Positions 8,713 through 18,041 are shown, counted from the stretch's first letter. The stretch is 64,000 nucleotides of DNA from JAGXTF01 sp044224315 (GCA_044224315.1 JBGAKR010000003.1:124001-188000); one strand, 5' to 3'. The notes: a model not told the origin generated them from the sequence alone. Made by a program: numbers and translations.

Positions 8713-10031
8713 TTCTTATGCATTTGCAGCCTTTTTCTGCTCCAGTAACTTGCCAATTGAAAACCTTCGGGATTATATAAAACAAAGCACGAAAAAGCAT
8801 GTCCCTGGCTGAATGCCAAAGTTTTCAAGCATTCATGTTCGGTATTATGAATGTTCACTGTATTACCATCCTTATCTGCCAGTTTCCACTGTCTGTTTTC
8901 CTTAATAATGTGAATGGCATGTAATACAAACCCGATATCTCCGATAAAGGGATTTAGTGAGAAAGTATCGCTGATAACATTAGGGATTTGTGCCAATTGG
9001 CTTTTGTCTTCAACCCATAATTCGGTAAATTCCGGCGGGGTGTTTCGGTTTTTTATAAGAACCCGGCCTCCATGAACGGAGGGGTATGGGGTCATCGCTG
9101 CGGCTATATAGCTGCCTGGTAAAAAAAGCTGATCAGAGGGTTGGTTATTGGCGAAAAAATTTAGCAGGTAAACCTTCCGTTTAGATTGTAGACCATAAAA
9201 CCATATTTTTTCCGACCATAATTTGTCTAATTGTTCGCGCTGCACATGCAAGGTAAACCATGTATCCTCTATAGTCGGGCCCAGCAATACCTCTTCTTTT
9301 GTAATGGTCCAACCTGCCTGAATCTGCAATTCTTTTTTCCAGTCATCTTCCAGCTGATCGGCATTCTGATACGATTTAATGAGAAGATATAGCGTAGAAA
9401 ATTGATGCAAAAATTGCAATTCCCAACCAGCCTGATAAAAATTAATTTCAGATAGTTTTCGCAATCTGGCCGCCAATCCCGGAGCCTGAGCATCAACCAT
9501 ACGGGGTATAATTCTTTGTGTAAACTGGTAGGCATTTTCTGGCAAATTTTGAATCCCGTTTCGGATAATATCTTTCATCCAGATTTCGAGTTCTTCTAAG
9601 CCGGCAGTTATCTTGCTGCTGCGCTGTTCGGCTTTTTTCTCGCGCGATTTTTCATCCACCGGTTTCGCTGGTTTTTCAGCAACTTCGGTTTTTTTAGCTT
9701 CGCGTTTATTCAGCCAGGATTGGGTAATTTCATCGGGTTCGGCAGGGGTAAACCAATCCGGATGGCTCGCATATAAAAATAATATTCCCAGACCATGTTT
9801 ACAGGGGAATTTGCGGCTTGGACAACTGCATTTAAACGCAATTTGCTGCAAATCCACTGCGGTGGAATAAGGCTCTTTTCCGCTGCCCTGGCATTTGCCC
9901 CAAACTGCATTTTCTGACATATTGAGACTAACCCATTTAGCCTTGTTGGCCAATTGAAGTCCAGATTTAGTCGAACTGTCGTCTGGAGAAAAACCCCGCA
10001 CTTGTTCTTCGGTGAGTTTCATAACCAGCAT
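8709..10031 (-). CDS. SWIM zinc-finger protein heading the MoxR/VWA operon (YehQ-like)
   Basis: This 440-residue protein has a SWIM-type zinc finger at residues 68-79 with the pattern CxC-x6-CxH (CSCPSRKFPCKH). SWIM fingers bind nucleic acid or mediate protein contacts. A Lys/Glu-rich charged linker at roughly 110-140 separates the finger from a longer C-terminal domain of unknown fold. ATG at 10031 is used; a second ATG three codons on is an alternative. It is the first gene of the operon and overlaps the next gene by 4 bp. The ~250 bp upstream (10032-10283) shows no convincing TTG/TAnnTTTG promoter on the minus strand that I could find. Its counterpart in E. coli would be YehQ. Confidence 0.85.
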   Translation of the reverse strand: MLVMKLTEEQVRGFSPDDSSTKSGLQLANKAKWVSLNMSENAVWGKCQGSGKEPYSTAVDLQQIAFKCSCPSRKFPCKHGLGILFLYASHPDWFTPAEPDEITQSWLNKREAKKTEVAEKPAKPVDEKSREKKAEQRSSKITAGLEELEIWMKDIIRNGIQNLPENAYQFTQRIIPRMVDAQAPGLAARLRKLSEINFYQAGWELQFLHQFSTLYLLIKSYQNADQLEDDWKKELQIQAGWTITKEEVLLGPTIEDTWFTLHVQREQLDKLWSEKIWFYGLQSKRKVYLLNFFANNQPSDQLFLPGSYIAAAMTPYPSVHGGRVLIKNRNTPPEFTELWVEDKSQLAQIPNVISDTFSLNPFIGDIGFVLHAIHIIKENRQWKLADKDGNTVNIHNTEHECLKTLAFSQGHAFSCFVLYNPEGFQLASYWSRKRLQMHKK

Positions 10032-10283
10032 GCGTATTTGGATTTTAATCGCAAACTCTGTCCATGAATAGGATTGCAGGTAGGATGAGGAATTATCAGG
10101 TCTAAATTAAAATTCAAAACAGTATAATGCCACAAATAAAAGGGAAAGGAATTGAATTTTCAAATGGGTCAAAAATGAACTTAATGTTAGTTTTTGAACA
10201 CTTAGTCTCAATAAGGAGGATCTGTCGAAACATCAATTATACTAATAATTACACATCTATACTAAGCCCTCCATAACACTGCT

Positions 10284-10907
10284 TTATCCTTTTCCTCCCA
10301 CCGCCACAAACAATTTGCCGCCCACTTTGCTCTCTTTTACGGGTAAATATTCGCATTTAAAATTTTGGGTTTTGCCTTGCAGGGTTTGCCAGATTAGGCG
10401 GTTTAAATCGGCTTTGGCAATTTTTTCAACCAGCCAGGTATTGAAGGTGCGTTTTTCAGCAAACACATCCACTAATACTATTTTACCGTTTTCATTCAGC
10501 AATCCCAACAGGTTGTCTAATACCTTTTCCCAATTGGGTATTACCGATAAACCCAATACACAAATTATGCGGTCGAATTTGATGTTTGAATGTACATATT
10601 GGGCTATGGTTTCCGCATTTAATTTCCCTGCGTCGGCTTCAAAAAGTGTAACCTGATCCCAATGGTTTTTTATGGTTAGATCCTTGGCCCTGCGAAGCAT
10701 GCCTGCCGAAAAATCGGTACCATATAGTTTGATGTTTGGATTTGCTGTAAGCAGATGTTTAAAATTAGCGCCTGTTCCGCAGGCCACATCCAACACGGTT
10801 TGATTGTCGGCCAGTTCAAGTAATTCTGCTGCACGTTTGCGGCTTTCAAAGTATAACTTTTCCAGCGATTGGTCGTAGAAATTAGAAAAGATATCATACC
10901 ATTTCAT
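10284..10907 (-). CDS. Class I SAM-dependent methyltransferase
   Basis: This Rossmann-fold methyltransferase has 207 residues when started at ATG (MKWYDIFSNFYD); the longer TTG-initiated frame adds only six residues. Motif I, VLDVACGTGANF, lies near residues 40-51; the acidic loop YGTDFSAGML follows and then LFEADAGKLN. This order (GxGxG-like loop, acidic end of beta-2, Asp-containing motif) defines the SAM pocket. It resembles UbiE/phospholipid N-methyltransferase-like enzymes, and the IRYL-free, basic C-terminus gives no substrate clue. It stands alone, transcribed away from the neighbouring plus-strand gene at 11036. Confidence 0.85.
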   Translation of the reverse strand: MKWYDIFSNFYDQSLEKLYFESRKRAAELLELADNQTVLDVACGTGANFKHLLTANPNIKLYGTDFSAGMLRRAKDLTIKNHWDQVTLFEADAGKLNAETIAQYVHSNIKFDRIICVLGLSVIPNWEKVLDNLLGLLNENGKIVLVDVFAEKRTFNTWLVEKIAKADLNRLIWQTLQGKTQNFKCEYLPVKESKVGGKLFVAVGGKG

Positions 10908-11035
10908 GGGGTAAATATGCGCCAAAAAAATTTAAATACAAGTATATGTGAAATTCTCTTGTGGAGTAAAATCTCCCATAAAAGTAGTATTGATTAAAGT
11001 TGCTTAATTCTATTTCTTCGATTTGATTTTCAATC

Positions 11036-12268
11036 ATGAGGCGCTGCTGTTACTTGCTGATTCTACTTACACCATTCAACCTTTTGGCGCAGTATGCCAA
11101 TATGGACGCAGGCCTCATGTATATGAACTATAAAAGAAAAGGACCGTTTAAAGACTGCTGGTGGCCGGGTGTAACCATTCAGTTGGCCGAAGTGCAGTTT
11201 TCGAGATATGCGGGTTCTGTACCTCTGAGAGATTCGGTACCTGGCGTTACCAAAGATTGGAAACCCAATGGCACATATTGGAGTATTGGGTATAACCATA
11301 CTTATACAAAGTTTTTTAATAAAAACAGTACCTCCGAAAACCGCCCTGTATTAACTCCCACTGCAGGATTTGCATTAGGGGGCTGGCGAACCCATGTTGG
11401 GGGCTCAGTTTTCAATCTATCAGCATCAGGTACCTTGGCTATCAATGTTTTACCTGGGTTTTCACTGGTAGCTGGTGCCGAGACAGGTGTACAATTTTGG
11501 GGATTATTTGGCACCCGATTCAACCCCATAGATCCGGTGGTAACCAATGTGCAGGATGCATTTTCGCGCTTTTATTTTAATCCTAAATTGGGTTTTAGGG
11601 TATATTACGATTTTCGATCAGCCATTGGAAGTTTTGAAACCCAATATGTGCCTGCAGGTTGGCACACTAGCTACCATGTTAGCAATGGCGTTTTGTATTA
11701 CAGAAATACCTGGCACGACGCTCATACATATACCAAAGTGGTTACCACCAAAGAATTGATCACCCTGGCACCCACCGTAGTTTTTCCAAGGGGGTTCGAT
11801 GGTGTTGGAGCAAGTATGGCTGCAGGGAGTAAAATCACCCTCCGATATGGAATTCTTGCGGCTGATTTTCAATATTTAAAAGGGAAAATCGGTTTTCATC
11901 TCAGCGATGGTTCATTTGCCGGAAGTTTGGTTAACCAATGCTATTGGGATTACGAAGCTGTTACCGGCTCTTTGGGGCTCAATATTTTTAGTTTAAGGGC
12001 CCCCTTTAAAGGTGCCAGCATTGTGCGATTTATGCTTGGACGGCGCTTCGGAAAAGCCAATATTACCGCACATTACACAGGGCCAAGTACCCATATTTTA
12101 CCTGCACCTTTTTCAGGAAAAAATGTAAAAACCAGTCATTTTTATATGGCAGCAGAGCTTGGCAGATTTGGTTTTGGCTGGGATTTTATGAAAAATCCTG
12201 AAAGAAAGTATGAAAAAACAGGGGGATTATTTTCAGCCTATTATATGATTCCGCTAATTAAATTGTAA
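11036..12268 (+). CDS. Unknown secreted protein, possible outer-membrane barrel
   Basis: A 410-residue protein with a clear Sec signal peptide (hydrophobic residues 5-17, likely cleavage after NLLAQ). The mature part is rich in Gly, Tyr, Phe and Trp in alternating patterns typical of outer-membrane beta-strands, but there is no repeated barrel signature and no C-terminal sorting domain. It has unusual Cys/Trp motifs early on (FKDCWWPG). No domain recognised. It converges on the SRPBCC gene with only 3 bp between stops, leaving no space for a terminator. Confidence 0.65.
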   Translation: MRRCCYLLILLTPFNLLAQYANMDAGLMYMNYKRKGPFKDCWWPGVTIQLAEVQFSRYAGSVPLRDSVPGVTKDWKPNGTYWSIGYNHTYTKFFNKNSTSENRPVLTPTAGFALGGWRTHVGGSVFNLSASGTLAINVLPGFSLVAGAETGVQFWGLFGTRFNPIDPVVTNVQDAFSRFYFNPKLGFRVYYDFRSAIGSFETQYVPAGWHTSYHVSNGVLYYRNTWHDAHTYTKVVTTKELITLAPTVVFPRGFDGVGASMAAGSKITLRYGILAADFQYLKGKIGFHLSDGSFAGSLVNQCYWDYEAVTGSLGLNIFSLRAPFKGASIVRFMLGRRFGKANITAHYTGPSTHILPAPFSGKNVKTSHFYMAAELGRFGFGWDFMKNPERKYEKTGGLFSAYYMIPLIKL

Positions 12269-12271
12269 ATC

Positions 12272-12736
12272 TCAATCTGAGATTTTCTTTAGCTCAACCT
12301 CAAGCCTGTCAAAGTTTTCCTCGTTTTTGTCAACCACATAGGGCCGCAATTTGCTGCATTCTTTTTCAGTTTGAAAAAGCATTTTAAATATCAGTTGTGT
12401 GTTGTTTTCATCCACAGCATTAAACTTAGCTACAATCTGAAACAGTGGCTGCGAATGGCGTCTCCACGCAATTAAATGGGGTTTTTCAATTTTAATAAAC
12501 TCGCATTCATTGTTGTAATTGCCTTTATCAGGCCCATGCATGGTAAAACTCCATTTGCCTCCTACCCTGAAATCAAATGTGTGAAAAGTATTGGTAAACC
12601 CTTCAGGCCCCCACCAGTTTTTCAGGTGTTCAGGCTGTTCCCAGGCTTTAAAAAGTGTGGAGGCAGGCACGGCAAATACACGGGTGCTGATGATTTCCGT
12701 CTCAGCGGTTGTATTCAAAATTTCACTGGGCAACAT
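12272..12736 (-). CDS. SRPBCC/AHSA1-domain protein
   Basis: This 154-residue protein has the START/AHSA1 fold signature: ISTRVFAVPASTLFKAWEQPE followed by NWWGPEGFTN and FDFRVGGKWSFTMHGPDG-like strand turns. Proteins of this family bind hydrophobic ligands in a cavity; many small bacterial members have no known ligand. The full length is normal for the family. It lies directly downstream (10 bp) of the lipoprotein gene at 12746 on the same strand, so the two may share a transcript, but nothing links their functions. Start is ATG. Confidence 0.85.
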   Translation of the reverse strand: MLPSEILNTTAETEIISTRVFAVPASTLFKAWEQPEHLKNWWGPEGFTNTFHTFDFRVGGKWSFTMHGPDKGNYNNECEFIKIEKPHLIAWRRHSQPLFQIVAKFNAVDENNTQLIFKMLFQTEKECSKLRPYVVDKNEENFDRLEVELKKISD

Positions 12737-12745
12737 GCTGCAAAT

Positions 12746-13147
12746 TTACTTTTTTATACTTTCAGAAGGCCATGCAATTAATGAATCTTCGGCAATATCG
12801 TATTCATAAATCTTTTTCGAAACACTGTCGAGATAAATCCATTGGGTAGTTACAAATTGCGCTTCATTGCTCTGACCTATGCGCACTGCGGTATATCGTT
12901 TCCCATTGCGCTGGGTTGTTTCTTTCATATAAGACGGTCTTTGTTGTTTTTTTTCATAGAATCGCACTGCATTTGCGGTCAGATACTTTTCTATTAATGC
13001 TTCATCCCAATCGATTTTAAGCTCTTTGTTTACGCTGTCTTTTGTTGCAGTTACGGAAGTGTCCTTTTGGCTTGTATTACTGTCTGTGGCGGGTTGCGTG
13101 CATGCTGCCACCGTTATGCACAGGCAGGGGAGTAGATATGTTTTCAT
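12746..13147 (-). CDS. Small lipoprotein of unknown function
   Basis: The start was set at the ATG giving MKTYLLPCLC, 133 residues. A longer TTG frame (to 13216) would run far into the upstream gene and lose the signal peptide. The lipobox is ITVAAC at about residue 16. The mature protein begins with a Thr/Ser/Asp-rich linker and contains an ETTQRNGKRYTAVRIG stretch. Its ATG shares one base with the stop of the membrane-protein gene upstream (TAATG), so the two are probably translationally coupled. Function unknown. Confidence 0.7.
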   Translation of the reverse strand: MKTYLLPCLCITVAACTQPATDSNTSQKDTSVTATKDSVNKELKIDWDEALIEKYLTANAVRFYEKKQQRPSYMKETTQRNGKRYTAVRIGQSNEAQFVTTQWIYLDSVSKKIYEYDIAEDSLIAWPSESIKK

Positions 13148-13608
13148 TATTCTTTTTTCATCAATTGTTTTATCCATACAATAATAGGCAGGAACAAAAT
13201 CAGATTTACAATCCAAAAAGTAAATTTATACAAATACCTGTATGTGTGTACTTCAATCAGCGGATGCTGTGCATCCCCATCACTGTTGCGGTGCCCAACA
13301 ATTTCACCTCCGATTATATAGTAGTAATCCCATTCAAAAAAGATATTATGTATATTCTTTTGATTTATAAACTTTCTGCTATTTTCGGTGATCATGATGC
13401 CGCTGTAGTCTCTGTTTTTAACACTATCCGGCAAACCTAATTTAAAACCGCCCCATACAAGGGTATAATCGGGTCCGGTGGTGCCTTCGATCTTTGTAAA
13501 CACAGTGCGCGGACTGAAAACACCCAGATACAACAACCAAACCACAATGGCCAAACAATTAAAAATAATAATTAATTGAAACGGTTTCTTCTTAGAAAAA
13601 AGGGGCAT
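13147..13608 (-). CDS. Two-TM protein with central extracytoplasmic domain
   Basis: A 153-residue protein with a transmembrane helix near residues 10-29 and another near 128-146, flanking a soluble domain of about 95 residues. The topology resembles the DUF3592-like proteins of Bacteroidota, but I see no diagnostic motif. It ends in a Lys-rich tail (IKQLMKKE). It sits in a run of four small minus-strand genes (14154 to 12746) with spacings of -1 to +12 bp, consistent with one operon of envelope proteins. Confidence 0.65.
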   Translation of the reverse strand: MPLFSKKKPFQLIIIFNCLAIVVWLLYLGVFSPRTVFTKIEGTTGPDYTLVWGGFKLGLPDSVKNRDYSGIMITENSRKFINQKNIHNIFFEWDYYYIIGGEIVGHRNSDGDAQHPLIEVHTYRYLYKFTFWIVNLILFLPIIVWIKQLMKKE

Positions 13609-13620
13609 AATCCGGATTAT

Positions 13621-14154
13621 TTATTGTTTCATTTTTCTGAAAAACATATTGCCATATTTTGGCGATTTTAAAACATAATAAAATGATTTTTTCCCCCTGT
13701 AAAGCGTGGGTTTGTTTTGAAGTAAGTGGTGCACTGTATCGGCTTGCACATGCCAATAGGGAGGATTTAAGGATGTTTTATGCATGTGGTAATGCAAAAT
13801 TTTGGTAGGAATCCCCTCGTCGTTTTTGCAAACCAATATTACAGAATCAGTTTTTGTAATCGAAAATTGGAAATGTTTGTGTTGCCAACGGGCATTTTTT
13901 CCCGGATAAAATAGGGTATCTACCTGATAGGTGCCTACCAAATCTTCTGTATGCAACTCTATAGGACGATACCGATTGTATGGATATAGAGCCACTGCAA
14001 TAAAGCCTCCAAAAAACAACCAGATGCCTGCAAGTGTCCATATAATCAACGGATTTCGTTTGCGAAAATAAAAAATCAATAGCCCGGCACTAATCAGTCC
14101 CACTGCAGGAATCAGCGGAATTTCTAATATAAAGAAATTTATACCGGTACGCAA
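13621..14154 (-). CDS. Two-TM protein of unknown function
   Basis: A 177-residue frame with hydrophobic helices at about residues 5-30 and 36-57 followed by a soluble domain rich in Tyr, His and Lys. There is no ATG near the beginning: the only initiator before the previous stop is TTG at 14154, 5 bp after the end of the PanE-like gene, so translation probably reinitiates there. The C-terminal part (VGTYQVDTLFYPG, then SITKTDSVILVC) reads like a small beta-barrel. Not assigned to a family. Confidence 0.6.
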   Translation of the reverse strand: MRTGINFFILEIPLIPAVGLISAGLLIFYFRKRNPLIIWTLAGIWLFFGGFIAVALYPYNRYRPIELHTEDLVGTYQVDTLFYPGKNARWQHKHFQFSITKTDSVILVCKNDEGIPTKILHYHMHKTSLNPPYWHVQADTVHHLLQNKPTLYRGKKSFYYVLKSPKYGNMFFRKMKQ

Positions 14155-14159
14155 TTTGA

Positions 14160-15083
14160 TTATCGTTTGCTTAAACTTTCAAAGGCCATTTTAAAATTCG
14201 GGGTATCTATCCCCAGCGCTACACCAGCCCTCACAACATATCCGGTAATGGTTTCCAGTTCGTTTTTAGCATGTGGCTTCTGAAAATCGCGCTTCAAAGA
14301 GGAGGTTGTAGCATAGGGTAATTTCATGAGTTTTTCAAGGGTGATTTGAGCCATATCCTTTGCATATTTAATCCCTTTTGCCGCTGCAAGACTATTGATT
14401 TCAGCCAATAAACCTACCAAAAAAGCGCGCATGTTAGCATCCTCCAAAATGGCCCCGGTAGAAGTATTAAAATACGATGTTGCGGTGGAATTCGACCCCA
14501 CAAAATAGAATTTCTCCCACAGTTTGGCGTCCATGTTTGGTTCAAGCGTGGCCTCAATTCCGGCAGATTTAAATAGGTCTTCCAATGCTATTAATCTACT
14601 GTTTTCTGCAGTTTCGGATCCAAAAAATAACAATTTTATATTGCCCATATTTTCAATCATACCCGGTTCTTTTATTTGTGCAACTATGTATACGCAACCC
14701 TTGTAAACCCTATTGTTTGGGTACATTTGTTTTATCTGGTCAGCACTTTCAACCCCGTTTAGCAAGGGCAAAAAAACAGTTTCGGGTGTAATACAGGGTT
14801 TCAGTTGGATAAGTGTATTTTCCAAATCATAACTTTTGGTACATAAAATTATCAAATCCATGGGTCCGAAATCCTTCGCATCATTAGATGCCAAATGCGG
14901 ATGGGCAATAAATTCAGTATTGCCTTCGATTACTTTAAGTCCGTTTTGTTTTATCAGGTCAAGATGCGCACCCCGAGCCAAAAAATTAATTTCCACCTCT
15001 GGGTTTTCGCGGTATTTAAGCGCCAATAATCCACCAAAATATCCACCCACACCGCCAATTCCGGCAATCAGTATTTTTTGCAT
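14160..15083 (-). CDS. Ketopantoate reductase-family oxidoreductase (PanE/ApbA-like)
   Basis: This 307-residue enzyme begins with a Rossmann NADP motif (ILIAGIGGVGGYFGG, residues 4-18). It continues with the family motif LCTKSYD, the PLLNGVES motif, a catalytic-Lys region KLWEKFYFVGSNS and a C-terminal helical domain with NELETITGYVV. PanE reduces 2-dehydropantoate to pantoate in coenzyme A synthesis; many paralogues act on other 2-oxo acids, so the substrate is not certain. The length fits the family (about 300). It is followed closely by unrelated membrane-protein genes. Start is ATG. Confidence 0.85.
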   Translation of the reverse strand: MQKILIAGIGGVGGYFGGLLALKYRENPEVEINFLARGAHLDLIKQNGLKVIEGNTEFIAHPHLASNDAKDFGPMDLIILCTKSYDLENTLIQLKPCITPETVFLPLLNGVESADQIKQMYPNNRVYKGCVYIVAQIKEPGMIENMGNIKLLFFGSETAENSRLIALEDLFKSAGIEATLEPNMDAKLWEKFYFVGSNSTATSYFNTSTGAILEDANMRAFLVGLLAEINSLAAAKGIKYAKDMAQITLEKLMKLPYATTSSLKRDFQKPHAKNELETITGYVVRAGVALGIDTPNFKMAFESLSKR

Positions 15084-15097
15084 ACAATAATTAAATA

Positions 15098-15580
15098 CTA
15101 TTTTTTTGTAGTCAGTTCATCCAACCTTTTTTTCATTTCCTGGGCCAGATTGGGATAGCGGTTGCTAACGCTTTTAGACTCTTTACAATAACCAATGGAT
15201 TGTGCGCCGATCCATTGCTCATAGGCCCGGGTTTTAATGGTGGCAAAGTTTGTCCATTTGTTATTGCCCTTTTCTTCAGTAGTTAAAAACTCTCCACATA
15301 TCATAAAATTATCTTGATTCTTCGGACCAGTCAGGTTGCGAATTTCTACATTCCTGAAATTTTCGGCTACGGGTTTTTGATTTTTTACAAAATCGGCAAC
15401 GGCAGAGTTTATAAGGTACACAACTACAGAATCGGGCACAGTCACTACGGTTTCCTCAACTTTGATACTATCTGCTATCAATTTGTCTTCTGTTTTTTCA
15501 ATTTTTGTTTCTCCACCACAAGCAGCAAACACCACAGCAGCTCCAATGAGAAAGCTTTTAATATTGGATTTTTTTAACAT
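15098..15580 (-). CDS. Lipoprotein of unknown function
   Basis: A 160-residue protein from the ATG giving MLKKSNIKSF; a TTG six codons upstream is rejected because it would weaken the signal peptide. The lipobox VFAAC lies at about residue 20 and is followed by a GGETKIEKTEDK acidic/basic linker. The domain after residue 60 contains VRNLTGPKN-like and YEQWIGAQSIGYC stretches, with no known motif. It is 14 bp upstream of the PanE-like gene on the same strand. Confidence 0.65.
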   Translation of the reverse strand: MLKKSNIKSFLIGAAVVFAACGGETKIEKTEDKLIADSIKVEETVVTVPDSVVVYLINSAVADFVKNQKPVAENFRNVEIRNLTGPKNQDNFMICGEFLTTEEKGNNKWTNFATIKTRAYEQWIGAQSIGYCKESKSVSNRYPNLAQEMKKRLDELTTKK

Positions 15581-15703
15581 TTTATTTCGCTGCTGCAAAT
15601 TAGCTAACCAGTTTTAATTTATATGCATAAAGCAAAATATTTTTATCCAATGTACTTTGCTGGTTTTTTTAAATGGCAGGTAGCTGGTTGATATTTACTG
15701 AAA

Positions 15704-17515
15704 TCAATAAATCATTAGAGCCTTAAAACCAGTGTATGTGGGCGTGGCATACTTTAAATAATACAATCCCTTAGGAAGATGTTTTAGATTTAATACAGCT
15801 TCTTCCTTGTATATCTGCATTTTGGGTGCTTCAATAAATTGTGCACTATAATCGTAAATCTGAAAGCTGTAATTCGAAATGGGTTCATGATTTAAACTTC
15901 TGATATGAAATAAATCTGCACTGGGATTTGGAAATACTGACAACGGACATTCATACGGGCCCAATTTTTCAATGGATGCAGAGGGTAATTCGGGGATGAT
16001 TTCCAGGGTTAAAAATTCAATCGATGTACCGGCAGGTGAGGCCCATCCAGTGGGTTTAGCGGGTATAGAATTATTTACCTGTATTGAAATTACAGGCTGC
16101 GATGATTGGTAAGTCCCCGTGTACAATGCTTGTCCAAAATAATCCTGCAAATTTACGATTTTATATTTTTGTCCGTTTGCCAATCCGCTTCCACTCAGGT
16201 CTATGGATATATTTTTAGCACTGTCCCAATTATAAATAATCAGGTGTGCCCGGCCTTTTTCATATTTGTTGGGTTGCAAGAATAGCTGATTTCCGCTGGG
16301 TTTTTTTAGCTCAAATTTACTGTTTCCGTCAAATCCTGTCATGGTTTTCCAATCGGGAAAATTTTGGGAAACTCCATAATTGTATGAGAATTGTTTTGCA
16401 TTATTTCCACCATAATAGTGGTTAGAATCCCAGCTGTGGGCCATATTATTGCCTCCGGATTGTAATGCAAAACCAAGGGTTCCGTTTTGCAAATAATAGA
16501 TAGTATTATTTTTGAATATCACACTGTCCCAATTCAGCACAGCCAATCCGGCCCTGCCTTTACCTGCGAAATAATTATTTTCTATTTTCAGATTTTTACA
16601 ATTTACATCGGTAGCCCCAAGATAAAAATCGGCTTCAATTAATGCTTTGTAATTGTATTTATCTTTGGCATCGTATGTGTGGTTTTCCGCTATTAATATT
16701 GACTCGGAAGTATAGCCTGTATATGGATTAACAATAATGTTGTTATATCGGATTGTATCATGCGTAAGTATGCCATTGTGAAAAAGGGTATTGCCTTTAA
16801 TCACATACCCATTCACGTTTCCGGGGTTTGGGTATGAATGAATGCCAAAACCAAATTGATTAAAAATGATATTATTTTCTATTGTTTTTATACCACTATT
16901 ATTTTGGGTATATATACCGTGACCATGGGTGGCATACACACCGGGTTTATTGGCAATTCCGCAATTATATATCAGGCATCCATAAATTTCAGCATCCGTA
17001 GCGCCTTTCCAAAATCCGATGCCATGTCCCACATCATGAATGATTAGATTGATACATCGTGTATGCGGGGCATCAATCTGCAGGCCCATGGGGCGAAAAG
17101 AAGAAGCGTTGTTTGAGTTGCGGTTGGCATTGGCATTTGTAATTTCAAGGTCTTTATAAAGGGTCCACGCACCATTAATTTGTAGCGTGGCACCCGATGC
17201 AAATTGACGATTGTCTTCAATTATAGCACGTTCTCCGGTATATGGCATTACGGTTATATACTTCCCCGAATCGCCCTTCAGGTTGCTGGTAAAATTGCCG
17301 GTATAAGTGCCTCCTCTCAGCCATAGGGTATCACCTGCTTTTAAATTTAAGGGCTGATTGAGTGCAGTTTGCAAATCCCAGCTGTAGCTTATGCTTCCTG
17401 TTCCGGTATTGCTGCCAGAAACCGAAGCAAACCAATGCGCTGCCCTGCTATACCCTGGGAGGATGAGCAGAGCCGATATCAATGATATTTTAATCTTTCG
17501 TTTTAATATAAACAT
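15704..17515 (-). CDS. Secreted right-handed beta-helix protein with T9SS sorting domain
   Basis: 603 residues from ATG (MFILKRKIKIS); a TTG seven codons earlier is unlikely. A signal peptide is followed by a domain typical of parallel beta-helix pectate-lyase/polysaccharide-binding proteins: GDTLWLRGGTY, then rungs such as NLIIHDVGHGIGFW, IYGCLIYNCG, IENNIIFNQFGFGI and IENNYFAGKG. The last ~85 residues form a Por secretion C-terminal sorting domain (CPLSVFPNPSADLFHI at its start, PKGLYYLKY near the end). It would be exported through the type IX system and anchored at or released from the cell surface. Polysaccharide substrate is not predictable. Confidence 0.85.
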   Translation of the reverse strand: MFILKRKIKISLISALLILPGYSRAAHWFASVSGSNTGTGSISYSWDLQTALNQPLNLKAGDTLWLRGGTYTGNFTSNLKGDSGKYITVMPYTGERAIIEDNRQFASGATLQINGAWTLYKDLEITNANANRNSNNASSFRPMGLQIDAPHTRCINLIIHDVGHGIGFWKGATDAEIYGCLIYNCGIANKPGVYATHGHGIYTQNNSGIKTIENNIIFNQFGFGIHSYPNPGNVNGYVIKGNTLFHNGILTHDTIRYNNIIVNPYTGYTSESILIAENHTYDAKDKYNYKALIEADFYLGATDVNCKNLKIENNYFAGKGRAGLAVLNWDSVIFKNNTIYYLQNGTLGFALQSGGNNMAHSWDSNHYYGGNNAKQFSYNYGVSQNFPDWKTMTGFDGNSKFELKKPSGNQLFLQPNKYEKGRAHLIIYNWDSAKNISIDLSGSGLANGQKYKIVNLQDYFGQALYTGTYQSSQPVISIQVNNSIPAKPTGWASPAGTSIEFLTLEIIPELPSASIEKLGPYECPLSVFPNPSADLFHIRSLNHEPISNYSFQIYDYSAQFIEAPKMQIYKEEAVLNLKHLPKGLYYLKYATPTYTGFKALMIY

Positions 17516-17561
17516 TACTTTTAAGCGCAGATGCAATTTAATTCAAATTTGGCAAAAGCGA

Positions 17562-17605
17562 TACCAAAAAAAACAAAAAAGCCCGTTTCATATGTAGAAA
17601 CGGGC
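17562..17605 (-). terminator. Rho-independent terminator after the 17627 gene
   Basis: Read on the minus strand, GCCCGTTTC, a 7-nt loop and GAAACGGGC (17581-17605) are followed by T6-G-T8. It lies 21 bp past the stop of the small secreted-protein gene. Confidence 0.88.
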
Positions 17606-17626
17606 TTCGAAAGTGTATTGGATTGA

Positions 17627-17977
17627 TTATTCAGCTATGCGGCACAATCGATAAAAACACATTCCTTTATGCGATTTAGCGGCATTTCCATCCGATTCTA
17701 TTTTCCAAACTTTGTGAAATTTCACGCCATTTTGGGCGGATTTCAGGGTCACCTTGCTGTGCTTCAATACCCAGGTTCCACTTACTTCAATTCTCTTATC
17801 CGGATTACTTAAATCCCTGTAAGCAAAGGTATGGTCGGCATTGAGGGTAAGCCTGATGGCTGATGGGTCTGAATCTGATACCCCGTAAGTGCCTGTTATG
17901 GCAGGTGGAGGAGTTGTAAATGCCGTTAATATTGCAAATGCAACAAGTGCGCAGAGGGTTTGAAAGTATTTTATCAT
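17627..17977 (-). CDS. Small secreted lipocalin-like protein
   Basis: 116 residues with a Sec signal peptide (hydrophobic residues 7-20, cleavage near AFTTP). The mature part has the strand pattern ITGTYG...LTLNADHTFAYRD...VSGTWVL...VTLKS found in small NlpE/META-like or lipocalin-like Bacteroidota proteins. No ligand or enzyme residues identified. Monocistronic, ended by the terminator at 17562-17605. Confidence 0.7.
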   Translation of the reverse strand: MIKYFQTLCALVAFAILTAFTTPPPAITGTYGVSDSDPSAIRLTLNADHTFAYRDLSNPDKRIEVSGTWVLKHSKVTLKSAQNGVKFHKVWKIESDGNAAKSHKGMCFYRLCRIAE

Positions 17978-18041
17978 GTTATTTAAGTTTATTCTTGTAA
18001 ATTAAAGCAAATTATAAGGGAATTGCAAACGCGATTGATTA

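Noticed and set aside
10032..10283. A consensus promoter for the SWIM/MoxR operon
   Set aside because: No TTG-N19-21-TAnnTTTG match found on the minus strand; an A/T-rich stretch alone was not enough.
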